Assembly: GCF_006363915.1 (NCBI RefSeq)
Contig: NZ_CP040946.1
Direction: 5' to 3' (one strand)
Source of the DNA: Methylophilus medardensis
GTDB lineage: Bacteria; Pseudomonadota; Gammaproteobacteria; Burkholderiales; Methylophilaceae
Length of the DNA: 64,000 nucleotides
The notes under the pieces were generated by a model. It was not told where the DNA came from, made no database searches, and was given only the letters and a program-made list of their open reading frames with translations. Below, piece by piece: positions 24,142 to 32,840 of the stretch. Both the position numbers and the translations under genes were made by a program. Each line of letters begins with the position of its first letter. Positions within the stretch are counted from its first letter, which is position 1.

Positions 24142-25548
24142 ATGACAACCGCCCTGCCAGCGTCCATTTTTAAAGCCTATGATATCCGGGGCATCGTCGG
24201 TGACACCCTGACCGAACAAGGGGTGCGCGAAATTGGTCGAGGCTTAGGCACCCTGGCAAAAGGCCAGGGGCAACAAAGCGTGTGTGTCGGCTATGATGGT
24301 CGCCTTTCCAGCCCCATCCTAGCGGCGGCATTGACAGAAGGCATCGTCGAAACCGGTATTGATGTGGTTGCCTTGGGCATGGTCACGACTCCCATGCTGT
24401 ATTTTGCCACCCACTACTTGGCGCACACCAACAGCGGCATCATGATCACTGGCAGTCATAATCCGCCTGCCTACAATGGCTTAAAAATCGTGATCGCAGG
24501 CGAAACACTCAGCACAGACGCGATTCAGGCGCTGAGAGAAATCATTGCGCAACAACAATTCAGCCAGTCGACCCAGCCGGGCAAAACCTCCTTTTACGAT
24601 ATTCTGCCGGCCTATCGCGAAGCGATTCTGTCTGATGTCCAATTGGCAAGACCACTGCGTGTGGTGATTGATGCAGGCAATGGCGTTGCAGGGGCGTTTG
24701 CGCCAGCAATATTCGAAGCGCTCGGTTGTGCAGTTGACCCAATGTTTTGTGAGGTGGATGGGCACTTTCCCAATCATCATCCTGATCCGGTCGATGCGCA
24801 CAATCTACAAGCGCTCATCGCCAGACTTCACACCAGTGACGCAGATATCGGTATCGCCTTTGATGGGGATGGCGACCGCTTGGGCGTCGTCACCTCCTCT
24901 GGCCAGATCATTCGTAGCGATCGCCAACTCATGTTGTTTGTTGAAGACGTCCTGCGCGAACAACCAGGCAGCACCGTGGTGTTTGACGTGAAATCGAGCC
25001 GTCATTTAACCGCTTGGATACAGCAACACGGCGGCAAGCCGGTGATTTGGAAAACCGGACACTCGCTGATGAAAGCCAAAATCAGAGAAACCGGGGCAGC
25101 CCTGGGTGGCGAACTCTCAGGCCACTTGTTTTTTAATGACAGCAAGCAAGGAAAACCACGCTGGTTTGGTTTTGATGACGGGCTATACAGTGCCGCCCGC
25201 TTACTGGAGATTATTAGTCGCAGCCCCAATGCGAGCGCCGTGCTTGAAGCCATCCCTGACAGTGTGAATACCCCGGAGCTGCAGATTGCCATGCCAGAAG
25301 GGGAATCGCATGCTCTGATTGCTCAGTTACAAGACACCGCGCAATTCGCAGATGCGATTGAAATCATCACCATTGATGGCCTGCGCGTAGAATATGCCGA
25401 CGGTTTTGGGCTGATTCGCGCCTCTAACACCACGCCCGTATTGACCCTGCGCTTTGAAGCGGATGACATGCCAGCGCTCACCCGTATTCAACAGGCATTC
25501 AGGCAAATACTAGCCGAGCGCAGACCAGACTTGAAAATTCCTTTTTAA
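24142..25548 (+). CDS. Phosphomannomutase/phosphoglucomutase (AlgC/ManB type)
   Basis: 468 residues, alpha-D-phosphohexomutase family. FKAYDIRGIVGDTL at the N-terminus, catalytic phosphoserine loop in TGSHNPPAYNG (about 103-113), metal loop DGDGDRLG (about 245-252), sugar loop GGELSGHLFF and phosphate loop RASNTTPVLTLRFEA. It converts mannose- or glucose-6-phosphate to the 1-phosphate for polysaccharide and lipopolysaccharide precursors. The start codon follows the iscX stop directly, so the two are co-transcribed. A second, different phosphohexomutase (pgm) lies at 28.3 kb. Confidence 0.94.
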   Translation: MTTALPASIFKAYDIRGIVGDTLTEQGVREIGRGLGTLAKGQGQQSVCVGYDGRLSSPILAAALTEGIVETGIDVVALGMVTTPMLYFATHYLAHTNSGIMITGSHNPPAYNGLKIVIAGETLSTDAIQALREIIAQQQFSQSTQPGKTSFYDILPAYREAILSDVQLARPLRVVIDAGNGVAGAFAPAIFEALGCAVDPMFCEVDGHFPNHHPDPVDAHNLQALIARLHTSDADIGIAFDGDGDRLGVVTSSGQIIRSDRQLMLFVEDVLREQPGSTVVFDVKSSRHLTAWIQQHGGKPVIWKTGHSLMKAKIRETGAALGGELSGHLFFNDSKQGKPRWFGFDDGLYSAARLLEIISRSPNASAVLEAIPDSVNTPELQIAMPEGESHALIAQLQDTAQFADAIEIITIDGLRVEYADGFGLIRASNTTPVLTLRFEADDMPALTRIQQAFRQILAERRPDLKIPF

Positions 25549-25559
25549 ACCTCCATTGA

Positions 25560-26072
25560 ATGAGCATGCGATATGCCACTCAACAACACCAATCTCGCGG
25601 ACGCGGTCTGCTCTATACCATTGCTTGGCTTGGCCTAGCCGCCCTCGTGTGGGTGCTGGTAGAGCGCGTTCAACATCCCAACACCCTCGAGCAAATGGGC
25701 CAAGACGAAGTTGCCAGCCTCAAGCGCAGTCCAGACGGTCATTACAGTGCCGAAGCGCTCATCAACGGCGAACGCGTGCGGGTGCTGGTCGATACGGGTG
25801 CCACCGGCGTTGCCATTTCACAAAGCGTGGCTGACCGCCTCGGTTTGTCCAGTCAAGATGCCATTAATACCCACACGGCCAACGGCAATGCTGTGTCTTA
25901 TTTGGTCAGACTCAAAACCGTGCAACTAGGTGGGGTGATTGCGCATGACGTTGCCGCCACCATCTCCCCCGGCCTCGAGGGAGATGCTTTACTTGGCATG
26001 AGCTTTTTAGGCAGGATGGATGTGCGGTTGTATCGCGGCGTGATGACCATACGGGATGCAAAAGCGGAATAA
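25560..26072 (+). CDS. Retropepsin-like aspartic protease, TIGR02281 family (membrane-anchored)
   Basis: 170 residues. One N-terminal membrane segment (about 17-34) and a periplasmic clan AA aspartic protease domain with the catalytic motif VLVDTGATGVAIS (about 78-90) and a later ALLGMSFLGRM. Retroviral-type single-lobe proteases of this family dimerise; substrates in bacteria are mostly unknown. The gene starts 11 bases after the phosphomannomutase and is probably in the same transcript. ATG 25566 is an alternative start. Confidence 0.88.
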   Translation: MSMRYATQQHQSRGRGLLYTIAWLGLAALVWVLVERVQHPNTLEQMGQDEVASLKRSPDGHYSAEALINGERVRVLVDTGATGVAISQSVADRLGLSSQDAINTHTANGNAVSYLVRLKTVQLGGVIAHDVAATISPGLEGDALLGMSFLGRMDVRLYRGVMTIRDAKAE

Positions 26073-26158
26073 AATTCCCGCTTGGCAAATCCCGATGCCA
26101 CCCAGAGGTAACCAATTGGAAAGATGCGTGCGCAAATACCTTGCCCACGCAGGAAAAA

Positions 26159-26602
26159 CTAAGGTGCTTCAGCAGGCAACGGTTTACCCTGCTTAATGAT
26201 ATTGACTGCTTGCGCAAATCGTTTATGAAAAGTCGTTTCGGTTAATGTGGTGGCCACATTCACTGTCACGCGGCGTTTCGTCACCACGGTCACTTTGGTA
26301 TCGTCATTTTCAAGCGGTTCTACCCATGCGCCCATGACTGCGCCCCAAGACACTAAATTCACCCCACTGCTGGTGAGCATATAGTGCTGGTCACGATGCT
26401 CTTCAATCGCATCAGCGCCTTCCCATCTAAACACCGTTTTTGCGATTTCCCATGCTTGAGCTTCGCTCACCGCATACTGCTTGGTGGTGCCTTCTGCGCC
26501 ACTTTGTTTCACTTTAACAACATCTTGCATGGTGGAACACGCAGACACCGAAAGCGCCAGCGCAGTGAGCATGGCACTGGCTATTCTTTTTGAGACATTC
26601 AT
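26159..26602 (-). CDS. Lipoprotein of unknown function
   Basis: 147 residues from ATG 26602, behind a GAAAGAA ribosome site; the longer frame to 26632 lacks support. Lipoprotein signal peptide with lipobox LSVSACS (Cys at about residue 22). The mature part is a compact alpha/beta domain without a family I can name (EAQAWEIAKTVFRWEGADAIEEH..., TKVTVVTKRRVTVNVATTLTE). It stands alone between an aspartic protease and an M48 protease gene. Confidence 0.7.
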   Translation of the reverse strand: MNVSKRIASAMLTALALSVSACSTMQDVVKVKQSGAEGTTKQYAVSEAQAWEIAKTVFRWEGADAIEEHRDQHYMLTSSGVNLVSWGAVMGAWVEPLENDDTKVTVVTKRRVTVNVATTLTETTFHKRFAQAVNIIKQGKPLPAEAP

Positions 26603-26723
26603 TATTTTTATTCTTTCCAATGGTGGGTTCAATACAGATTGGTTAATTTAACCGAACGAGACATTAGCAGATTTTAAAAAACAACGCTATTTAGCCAACG
26701 GCCTAAGCCACTATACCAAAACT

Positions 26724-28277
26724 TTAATTCGCCAGTTCGGCGCCTTCTACCACCACCCGGAAAAACTGTAAGGCCGCTTGGTCTTGAATACGAATACCCG
26801 TTGCCACTGAGCCGCGCTTACCTGGCGCAATCCCGCCAGTAATCAGCATCGAACGCGTCTGGTCAAGCAAGCGGCCACGGCTATCGTATTGCAGCATGCG
26901 CACCTGCACCCTGCCAACTGGCACACTGCTGTTATTTTGTACTGCGGCATACACCATACCGGTATTGTCAGCCAGGGGCCCTGAGGGAAGATAACGGGCA
27001 GGGTTACGCGGTAAATCGATACGCATGGCGCGGCCCGCGGCTTCTTTACCAATCTCAGAATCTGAGCTGGCCGCCAATTGGTAATGTTGCAACGCTAGCG
27101 ACGTTTCGCCACGGCCTTCGGCAATTTGCCCGAGCAACGCGTAGCCGGGGGCGGTGGGCAGCAGCGTATTGGCTTTCTTCAAAAATGGTTCGGCCTGCTC
27201 TTTTTTGCCGGCATTAAACAGCGCAATCCCGCTTTGCACATAAGGCTTGAAGTAATCAGGCTGCATCTGAATGGCTTTGTCATAAAACGCCAGTGCTTCT
27301 GTGGTGTTTTTCTTGGTCAGCGCGATATCGCCCAACAGCTCCTGAAAGCGTGCCTCGTTTGGCTCTATGCCAATGGCTTTTTTGGCCAATGCCTGCGCCT
27401 TGTCAGTATCGCCTTTTTGCAACGCCTGCTTGCCCTCATCATAGGCTTGATAGGCCGGACGCGTCGCCATCAGTTTGGCCACTTTTTGTGCATACACGGC
27501 CTGCCCCATTTCACCCCCAGCGCCCAATTCAACCAGTGTTTTCTTGTTATCATCCACCCGCGCTTGTGAAGGTGGATGGCTGGCAAACAAGCCACTGATA
27601 AAGTCTTGCCGCTTGCCCTCACTTAAACGAACAAAGGTTTCTTGCAGGGTGACCGCCGCGGCTGGGTCATAGCCGGCCAATTTCATATACTTCATGCCGT
27701 AGAGATCTGATTCAGATTCGGCATCACGCCCATACTTGCTGGTGATTAATTGCCCGCCTAGCTGCGCACCGCCGACCACCAAGTTCGCATAATTAGAATC
27801 GCGTGTCGCCAAGCCCACTGCCAACATGGCGCCTTGCATAAACATCCCGCGCTCCATGCCTTTCGCCCCATGACGGGCGGCAGCATGGACAATCTCATGG
27901 CCTAGCACGGCAGCCAGCTCGGCCTCGCTGTGCAGTTCATAGAGCAACCCGCGATTAAACGCGATTTTGCCCCCGGGCATCGCCCAGGCATTGGGCACCG
28001 AATCATTCAGCACCACAAACTCATAAGGTAAATCTGGCCGGTCTGATACCAGTGCCAGCTTTTGGCCCACTTGTTGCACATAGCGCGTGAGTTCAGCATC
28101 CAGTGTGTAATCGCCGCCTTGTGATTGGCGGGCGGGGCTGTAATTTTGTTGACCGAGCTGAATCTCTTTGTCTTGCGACACAAATTGAAACTCACGCTCT
28201 TTGGTGACAGGATTGACCCCGCAAGCCAGCAAGCTGGCCGAAAGCAGCATCGGACAAAGCAAGGTTTTTTTCATCAT
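26724..28277 (-). CDS. M48 family metalloprotease with TPR domain (BepA/YfgC-like)
   Basis: 517 residues. Lipoprotein-like signal peptide (LLSASLLACG), then an M48 peptidase domain (about 60-265) with zinc motif LGHEIVHAAARHGAKG and a third-ligand region GRDAESESDLYG, then TPR repeats (about 285-400) and a C-terminal beta domain (RVQVRMLQYDSRGRLLDQTRS). BepA-type proteins degrade or chaperone misassembled outer-membrane proteins such as LptD in the periplasm. The extra C-terminal domain after the TPRs is longer than in E. coli BepA. Confidence 0.9.
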   Translation of the reverse strand: MMKKTLLCPMLLSASLLACGVNPVTKEREFQFVSQDKEIQLGQQNYSPARQSQGGDYTLDAELTRYVQQVGQKLALVSDRPDLPYEFVVLNDSVPNAWAMPGGKIAFNRGLLYELHSEAELAAVLGHEIVHAAARHGAKGMERGMFMQGAMLAVGLATRDSNYANLVVGGAQLGGQLITSKYGRDAESESDLYGMKYMKLAGYDPAAAVTLQETFVRLSEGKRQDFISGLFASHPPSQARVDDNKKTLVELGAGGEMGQAVYAQKVAKLMATRPAYQAYDEGKQALQKGDTDKAQALAKKAIGIEPNEARFQELLGDIALTKKNTTEALAFYDKAIQMQPDYFKPYVQSGIALFNAGKKEQAEPFLKKANTLLPTAPGYALLGQIAEGRGETSLALQHYQLAASSDSEIGKEAAGRAMRIDLPRNPARYLPSGPLADNTGMVYAAVQNNSSVPVGRVQVRMLQYDSRGRLLDQTRSMLITGGIAPGKRGSVATGIRIQDQAALQFFRVVVEGAELAN

Positions 28278-28306
28278 GGTCGAGCCCTATGCGTCAGCTT
28301 TCAGCA

Positions 28307-29938
28307 TTAAGTAATGACCGTTGGCTGTTGCCTGCCGGTAAGCTGTGGCAATTGTGAGATCTGATTTGAAACCGTGATCAGCGCGGCCAAGGCTTCTTGC
28401 GCATCCATCTGTTGTTGGGCGGCATCTTCGGTAAAAGCCTCGAGATAGACGCGAATGGTCGCGCCCTCGGTGCCAGTGCCCGACAAGCGAATCACGACCC
28501 GCGAGCCGCAAGCAAATAAAATTCGCAGGCCTTGCCCGGTGCTGACCGCGCCATCGACTGGATCGGTATAACTGAAATCATCCACGGTTTTCACGGTGTA
28601 GTGGCCAAAGACCTGCCCTGGCAAGCTGTTAAATTGCGCTTTAATGTGCGCGATCACCGCATTGGCTTGTTCGGTCGGCACCCCTTCGTAATCGTGGCGT
28701 GAATACACATTGCGGCCATAAATCTGCCAATGTTTGCGCACCAGTGACTCCACACTCTCACCAGTCGCCGCCAGCAAATTCAGCCAGCACAACACCGCCC
28801 ATAAACCGTCTTTCTCGCGGACGTGATCGCTGCCGGTACCAAAGCTTTCTTCCCCACACAAAGTCACGCGGCCCGCATCCATCAAGTTACCGAAAAACTT
28901 CCAGCCCGTGGGCGTTTCGTAGCAATCAATGCCCAACTTTGCCGCCACGCGATCCACCGCGCCACTGGTTGGCATCGAACGCGCAACCCCTGACAACCCT
29001 TTGGCATACGCCGGGATCAATTTTGCATTGGCTGCAATGAGTGCCAGACTGTCAGACGGCGTGACAAAAAAGTGATGGCCTAGAATCATATTACGATCCC
29101 CGTCGCCGTCTGAGGCAGCTGCAAAATCCGGCGCATGCGCGCCATAGGCAATTTCTACCAAATCTGCGGCATAAGTGAGATTCGGGTCAGGGTGTCCACC
29201 ACCAAAGTTTTCTGATACTTCGCAATTCATCAAACAATCGGCAGAGGCACCCAGCCGATGGCCAAAAATTTCTTTTGCATAAGGGCCGGTCACCGCATGC
29301 ATAGCATCAAATTGCAGTCGATGGCCTGCAGCCAGCCACCGCTTAATCGCAGCAAAATCAAACATCTGCTCCATCAGGTCTGCGTAATCCCGCACAGCAT
29401 CAATCACTTCAATCTCAAAACCATCTAGCGTGGTCACGCCAACACTGGATAAATCCACTGCTGGCAAATCGACGATCTTGTATTGGCTAATGGTCTTACT
29501 TTTGGCAAAAATAGCATCGGTGATTTTTTCTGGTGCAGGCCCACCATTGCTGGTGTTGTATTTGATGCCAAAGTCATCATCGGGGCCAGCCGGGTTATGA
29601 CTCGCCGACAGAATAATGCCGCCAAAGGTCTGGTATTTCCGAATAATATTGGAGGCAGCAGGTGTCGATAAAATACCATGTTGTCCTACTAGCACTTTGA
29701 CAAACCCATTGGCAGCGGCCATCTTAATGATGACCTGTATGGCCTCCTTATTGTAAAAACGACCATCCCCACCCACCGTTAACACCGCATTCGCAGGAAT
29801 CTCCAGGGTATCAAAAATACTTTGGACGAAGTTTTGTAGGTAATGGTCTTGCTGAAAAACGCGCACTTTTTTACGCAAGCCAGAGGTACCGGGTTTTTGA
29901 TCGGCAAAAGGCGTAGTAACAACAGTTTGAATCGACAT
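28307..29938 (-). CDS. pgm: Phosphoglucomutase, alpha-D-glucose-specific
   Basis: 543 residues, the length of the eukaryote-like alpha-PGM branch. Catalytic Ser in ILSASHNPAGPDDDFGIKYN, metal loop ASDGDGDRNMI, sugar-binding GEESFGTGSDHVREKDG and C-terminal RLSGTGTEGATIRVY. Interconverts glucose-1- and glucose-6-phosphate for glycogen and nucleotide-sugar synthesis. It starts well upstream of the M48 gene on the same strand (29 bases apart). Confidence 0.95.
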   Translation of the reverse strand: MSIQTVVTTPFADQKPGTSGLRKKVRVFQQDHYLQNFVQSIFDTLEIPANAVLTVGGDGRFYNKEAIQVIIKMAAANGFVKVLVGQHGILSTPAASNIIRKYQTFGGIILSASHNPAGPDDDFGIKYNTSNGGPAPEKITDAIFAKSKTISQYKIVDLPAVDLSSVGVTTLDGFEIEVIDAVRDYADLMEQMFDFAAIKRWLAAGHRLQFDAMHAVTGPYAKEIFGHRLGASADCLMNCEVSENFGGGHPDPNLTYAADLVEIAYGAHAPDFAAASDGDGDRNMILGHHFFVTPSDSLALIAANAKLIPAYAKGLSGVARSMPTSGAVDRVAAKLGIDCYETPTGWKFFGNLMDAGRVTLCGEESFGTGSDHVREKDGLWAVLCWLNLLAATGESVESLVRKHWQIYGRNVYSRHDYEGVPTEQANAVIAHIKAQFNSLPGQVFGHYTVKTVDDFSYTDPVDGAVSTGQGLRILFACGSRVVIRLSGTGTEGATIRVYLEAFTEDAAQQQMDAQEALAALITVSNQISQLPQLTGRQQPTVIT

Positions 29939-30029
29939 GGCAGTGGCTTCTTGAAATGTTAAAAATACGATAAACGATTGTATTACAAATGCATGACAGT
30001 TTTATGTGATTTGCCGAACAATCCATGCC

Positions 30030-30689
30030 TTATTGGACATGGTGTCTGAGGCTAAAATACAACACAGACAACCCAATAAGATGACACACCGCCAGCCACA
30101 AAGCATTAAAAGACCAGTGAACAAAACTATAGGCGCCCAACACGCCGCCAGTGACAAAGCCGCTAATCAATAACAGATAAAGCAACAGTCGCCGTTGATC
30201 CACTGGCTGTCCGCGCAAACTTAAGCCGAGTGCGATCCCAATATCGGTAAACAAGCCAGACACATGGGTTGTCCGCACGACGGCACCACTATAGGTGCTA
30301 GTCATCGCATTTTGCAATCCACAGGCGGCAGAGGCCAGCCACTGGCCGCTCTGCAAGCCTTGATTGAGCAGCAAAATGGCCGTGATCAACAATCCGGCTT
30401 CAAGCCACAAGGCAAGATGATATTGACGGCCGAGCTTGAGGGCTTCGTGACCAATCACCAGACCACTGAGCATCGCACCCGCGACAAAAAATACGATCAC
30501 ACATAACAAATGCAACACCTGCAACGCGTCGCCATGCATGATTTCTATTGAGAAAAAAGTCGAAATGCCGGTGAGATGCGACACCGCCTGATGGCGAAAA
30601 CCCAACACGCCTACCGCATTCACAAAACCAGCATTCAAGGCCAATAAAAAGCCGCCCCACTCTACCCACCGTGGCAATCGCTGCATCAT
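30030..30689 (-). CDS. DUF1275 (YoaK family) membrane protein
   Basis: 219 residues, about six hydrophobic helices. The first helix region (NAGFVNAVGVLGFRHQAVSHLTG) and QNAMTSTYSGAVVRTTHVSGLFTDIGIALG are hallmark DUF1275 motifs. The function is unknown; some members are linked to small-molecule transport. It stands alone; the nearest upstream feature is the divergent pqqA. Confidence 0.85.
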   Translation of the reverse strand: MMQRLPRWVEWGGFLLALNAGFVNAVGVLGFRHQAVSHLTGISTFFSIEIMHGDALQVLHLLCVIVFFVAGAMLSGLVIGHEALKLGRQYHLALWLEAGLLITAILLLNQGLQSGQWLASAACGLQNAMTSTYSGAVVRTTHVSGLFTDIGIALGLSLRGQPVDQRRLLLYLLLISGFVTGGVLGAYSFVHWSFNALWLAVCHLIGLSVLYFSLRHHVQ

Positions 30690-30813
30690 TTAACTCACTC
30701 CTTTGCGTGGCTGGCTTTATTCTACGCCGCCAAGGCACATTCAGTTTGGCAAACTACGTAAAATCATGAGGTGACTTTAAGGATTCACTTCAGGGGCTTT
30801 TTGCAACGCAAGG

Positions 30814-30855
30814 GTATGATTCGAGTCATACAAACGCATCAACATTGATGCGTTT
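30814..30855 (+). promoter_or_regulatory. Two inverted repeats upstream of pqqA copy 1
   Basis: GTATGA and TCATAC (30814-30819 and 30826-30831) form a 6-bp inverted repeat; immediately after it AAACGCATCA (30832-30841) and TGATGCGTTT (30846-30855) form a perfect 10-bp one with a four-base loop, 26 bases before the start codon. Either could be an operator; the second could be a leader hairpin. The second pqqA copy lacks them. Confidence 0.5.
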
Positions 30856-30880
30856 TAGTAAACAACCCAAGGAGATGATT

Positions 30881-30952
30881 ATGTGGACTAAACCAGCTGC
30901 TACTGAAATGCGTTTTGGCTTTGAAGTGACAATGTACGTCATGAACAAATAA
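30881..30952 (+). CDS. pqqA: Coenzyme PQQ precursor peptide PqqA, copy 1
   Basis: A 23-residue peptide with the PqqA layout MWTKP...MRFGFEVTMY; E15 and Y19 (E-x3-Y) are the residues fused into PQQ after PqqE/PqqD, PqqF/G, PqqB and PqqC act. A strong ribosome site AAGGAG lies seven bases before ATG and an intrinsic terminator follows 13 bases after the stop, so it is a monocistronic unit. No pqqB-E genes are in the window. The encoded peptide is identical to copy 2 at 32.6 kb although seven codons differ. Confidence 0.95.
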   Translation: MWTKPAATEMRFGFEVTMYVMNK

Positions 30953-30965
30953 TCAGCTTACGCTG

Positions 30966-30994
30966 AAAAAAACCCGCTTTAAAGCGGGTTTTTT
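30966..30994 (+). terminator. Intrinsic terminator of pqqA copy 1
   Basis: AACCCGCTTT and AAAGCGGGTT (30971-30990) form a perfect 10-bp stem with no extra loop bases, flanked by an A-run on the left and TTTTTT on the right. It can also serve the convergent tauE-like gene. Confidence 0.9.
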
Positions 30995-31015
30995 ATTGCC
31001 TGTCAGCATCGAAAA

Positions 31016-31831
31016 TCAAGCCAGTTGCGACCACAACAAGTTGAGACTGACACCCATTAAAAAACAAGCAAATATGCGCTTTAATATCTTCACAGGCAAT
31101 CGCTTAGTCAATGCCACGCCTAGCGGTGCAAACAATACACTGAGTGGCGTGATCAACATAATCGCTGGCAGATACAACAGACCAAACGCCATAGGCGCAT
31201 GCACTGACTGTACTAGTGCATCTTGCACATAGCTCACTGTGCTGGCGAGTGCAATCGGAAAGCCTAGCACGGCCGAAGTGCCAATCGCTTGTTTGACAGA
31301 GACCTGGCGCATGGTTAGATAGGGCACGGTCAGCGTACCGCCGCCGATCGACACCAGCGCAGAGATCACGCCAATGAGCATGGATACCAAGCCAATTTCA
31401 ATCTTTCCGGGCAATTTTTGCGGACTTGGCTTGCGGTCAATCAATAATTGTATTGCAGCAAACAGAGTAAAACTGGCAAAAAACACGGTTAGATAGCGTG
31501 CATCCAGCCGGATCGCCACCAGTGTCGCCAGTAAAGCCCCCAAAAAGGCCATCGGCACCATTGACCACACATAAGGCCAGACAATATTCTGGTTTTTATG
31601 ATGCGCGATAATGCTAGAAAGCGAAGTAAACACGATACATGCCATAGAAGTCGCCAATGCCATGTGAAAAGCCACATCACTCGCAAACCCTTTGGCGACT
31701 AATATGCCATGTAACAACGGTACCAACACAATACCGCCGCCAATACCCAATAGGCCAGACAACACACCAACCACCATGCCGATCAGACAAAATAAGGCGT
31801 ATTGCTGAAAAAAAACAGTGATCCAATCCAT
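31016..31831 (-). CDS. TauE/SafE family sulfite/anion exporter
   Basis: 271 residues with about eight hydrophobic helices in two halves, each beginning with the TauE motif: VVGVLSGLLGIGGGIVLVPLL (residues about 18-38) and LIGVISALVSIGGGTLTVPYL (about 153-173). The family exports sulfite, sulfoacetate or related anions; the substrate here is unknown. It sits between the two pqqA genes with no obvious PQQ link. Confidence 0.9.
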   Translation of the reverse strand: MDWITVFFQQYALFCLIGMVVGVLSGLLGIGGGIVLVPLLHGILVAKGFASDVAFHMALATSMACIVFTSLSSIIAHHKNQNIVWPYVWSMVPMAFLGALLATLVAIRLDARYLTVFFASFTLFAAIQLLIDRKPSPQKLPGKIEIGLVSMLIGVISALVSIGGGTLTVPYLTMRQVSVKQAIGTSAVLGFPIALASTVSYVQDALVQSVHAPMAFGLLYLPAIMLITPLSVLFAPLGVALTKRLPVKILKRIFACFLMGVSLNLLWSQLA

Positions 31832-31907
31832 GCAATATTCATTCGTTTAAACCGCGATAGTATACCTGTAGCCTGCGCATATTTTGTTTGCCTGCGGATT
31901 GAAAAAT

Positions 31908-31918
31908 GTTGTTACAAT
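31908..31918 (+). promoter_or_regulatory. ATTGTNACAAT-type operator overlapping a -10 box
   Basis: GTTGTTACAAT is one base off the palindrome ATTGTNACAAT and its last six bases (TACAAT, 31913-31918) make a good -10 hexamer. TTGCCT (31888-31893) could be the -35. The predicted transcription start is the A of ATG 31925. The same 11-mer occurs upstream of the umuD gene (34675-34685, opposite orientation). Confidence 0.6.
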
Positions 31919-31924
31919 AATCAA

Positions 31925-32551
31925 ATGAGCGAACAACTTGAAAAAAAAGTCGGTGGTAAACGGCCCGGTGCTGGGCGAAAGCCAGGCTCCGGTCTTTACC
32001 AAGAATCCACCACCGTCATGCGGGTGCCTGTCAGCCAAAAAGCGGTTGTCAGCGACTTGTTGGCCGCCTATGCTAAAAAACAACAACGCCAGCAATACCG
32101 TTATGATCTAGATAGCCCGCAGGGATTCGAGCAGCCCGGCCTGCATGTTCAAGCTTTGGCTTTACCCCTTTACCAATCTAAGGTGCCTGCGGGCATTCCT
32201 TCTCCGGCAGATGATCACGTTGACCGTCGTCTCGATCCCAACACCTATCTTATTGATAAAGCCGATTCAACTTTTTTTGTGACGATACAAGGCGAGTCAA
32301 TGATAGAGGCAGGGCTGATGCCCGGTGACAAAGCCGTGGTCGATAAAGCGAAAGTCGCCGTTGTGGGCGATATCGTGCTGGCGATGATTGATGGCGAGTT
32401 CACCATTAAAACACTGGCCAAACAACCTAATGGCCACCCAAAGCTGCTACCCGCCAACGCCTCGGGAAAATACCAGCCGATCCTGATTCAGGGTCAGATG
32501 CAGTTTGAAATATGGGGCGTTGTCACCGGTTCATTCCGTCGCTTTCGCTAA
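31925..32551 (+). CDS. Long UmuD-like (S24/LexA-type) self-cleaving regulator
   Basis: 208 residues from ATG 31925; the open frame to 31802 reads through the promoter. N-terminal basic arm GGKRPGAGRKPGSG (10-23) and a short helix region (35-55) replace a standard HTH. The S24 domain has the cleavage pair A89-G90, nucleophile S125 (IQGESM) and general base K162 (FTIKTL). UmuD is about 140 residues; this longer form resembles regulators such as Acinetobacter UmuDAb that repress damage genes and cleave themselves after RecA activation. No Shine-Dalgarno lies upstream, consistent with a leaderless mRNA. Not followed by umuC; the umuDC pair is at 32.8-34.6 kb. Confidence 0.85.
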   Translation: MSEQLEKKVGGKRPGAGRKPGSGLYQESTTVMRVPVSQKAVVSDLLAAYAKKQQRQQYRYDLDSPQGFEQPGLHVQALALPLYQSKVPAGIPSPADDHVDRRLDPNTYLIDKADSTFFVTIQGESMIEAGLMPGDKAVVDKAKVAVVGDIVLAMIDGEFTIKTLAKQPNGHPKLLPANASGKYQPILIQGQMQFEIWGVVTGSFRRFR

Positions 32552-32565
32552 ACGACATTGCACAA

Positions 32566-32597
32566 TAAAAAAACCCGGCCTAGGCAGCCGGGTTTTC
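32566..32597. terminator. Bidirectional terminator between the UmuD-like regulator and pqqA copy 2
   Basis: AACCCGGC and GCCGGGTT flank a short loop, with a seven-base A-run to the left (T-run on the minus strand) and TTTT to the right. It is strongest for pqqA copy 2 on the minus strand and also serves the convergent regulator gene. Confidence 0.85.
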
Positions 32598-32614
32598 TCA
32601 ACACTAAAGTACGA

Positions 32615-32686
32615 TTACTTGTTCATCACGTACATAGTGACTTCAAAACCGAAACGCATTTCGGTAGCAGCTGGTTTAGTCCACAT
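32615..32686 (-). CDS. pqqA: Coenzyme PQQ precursor peptide PqqA, copy 2
   Basis: A 23-residue peptide identical in sequence to copy 1 (E15, Y19), on the opposite strand 1.7 kb away. Ribosome site AAAGGAG precedes ATG 32686 by seven bases; a terminator follows the stop after 18 bases. The DNA differs from copy 1 at seven third-codon positions with no amino-acid change, so the two are diverged duplicates kept under strong selection. Upstream DNA is unlike that of copy 1, suggesting separate control. Confidence 0.95.
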   Translation of the reverse strand: MWTKPAATEMRFGFEVTMYVMNK

Positions 32687-32840
32687 AATGATCTCCTTTG
32701 TTGTTTTCCCGAACCGACCCTATGTCTGGTCCGTGTGAATGTATTATCGACGCATACATGCTCAAACCTGTTATTGCCGATCATGAACCGCGATTAAGGA
32801 ATTTCATGAAACAGGGCTCATGCCGTGAGCCCACCAATCC

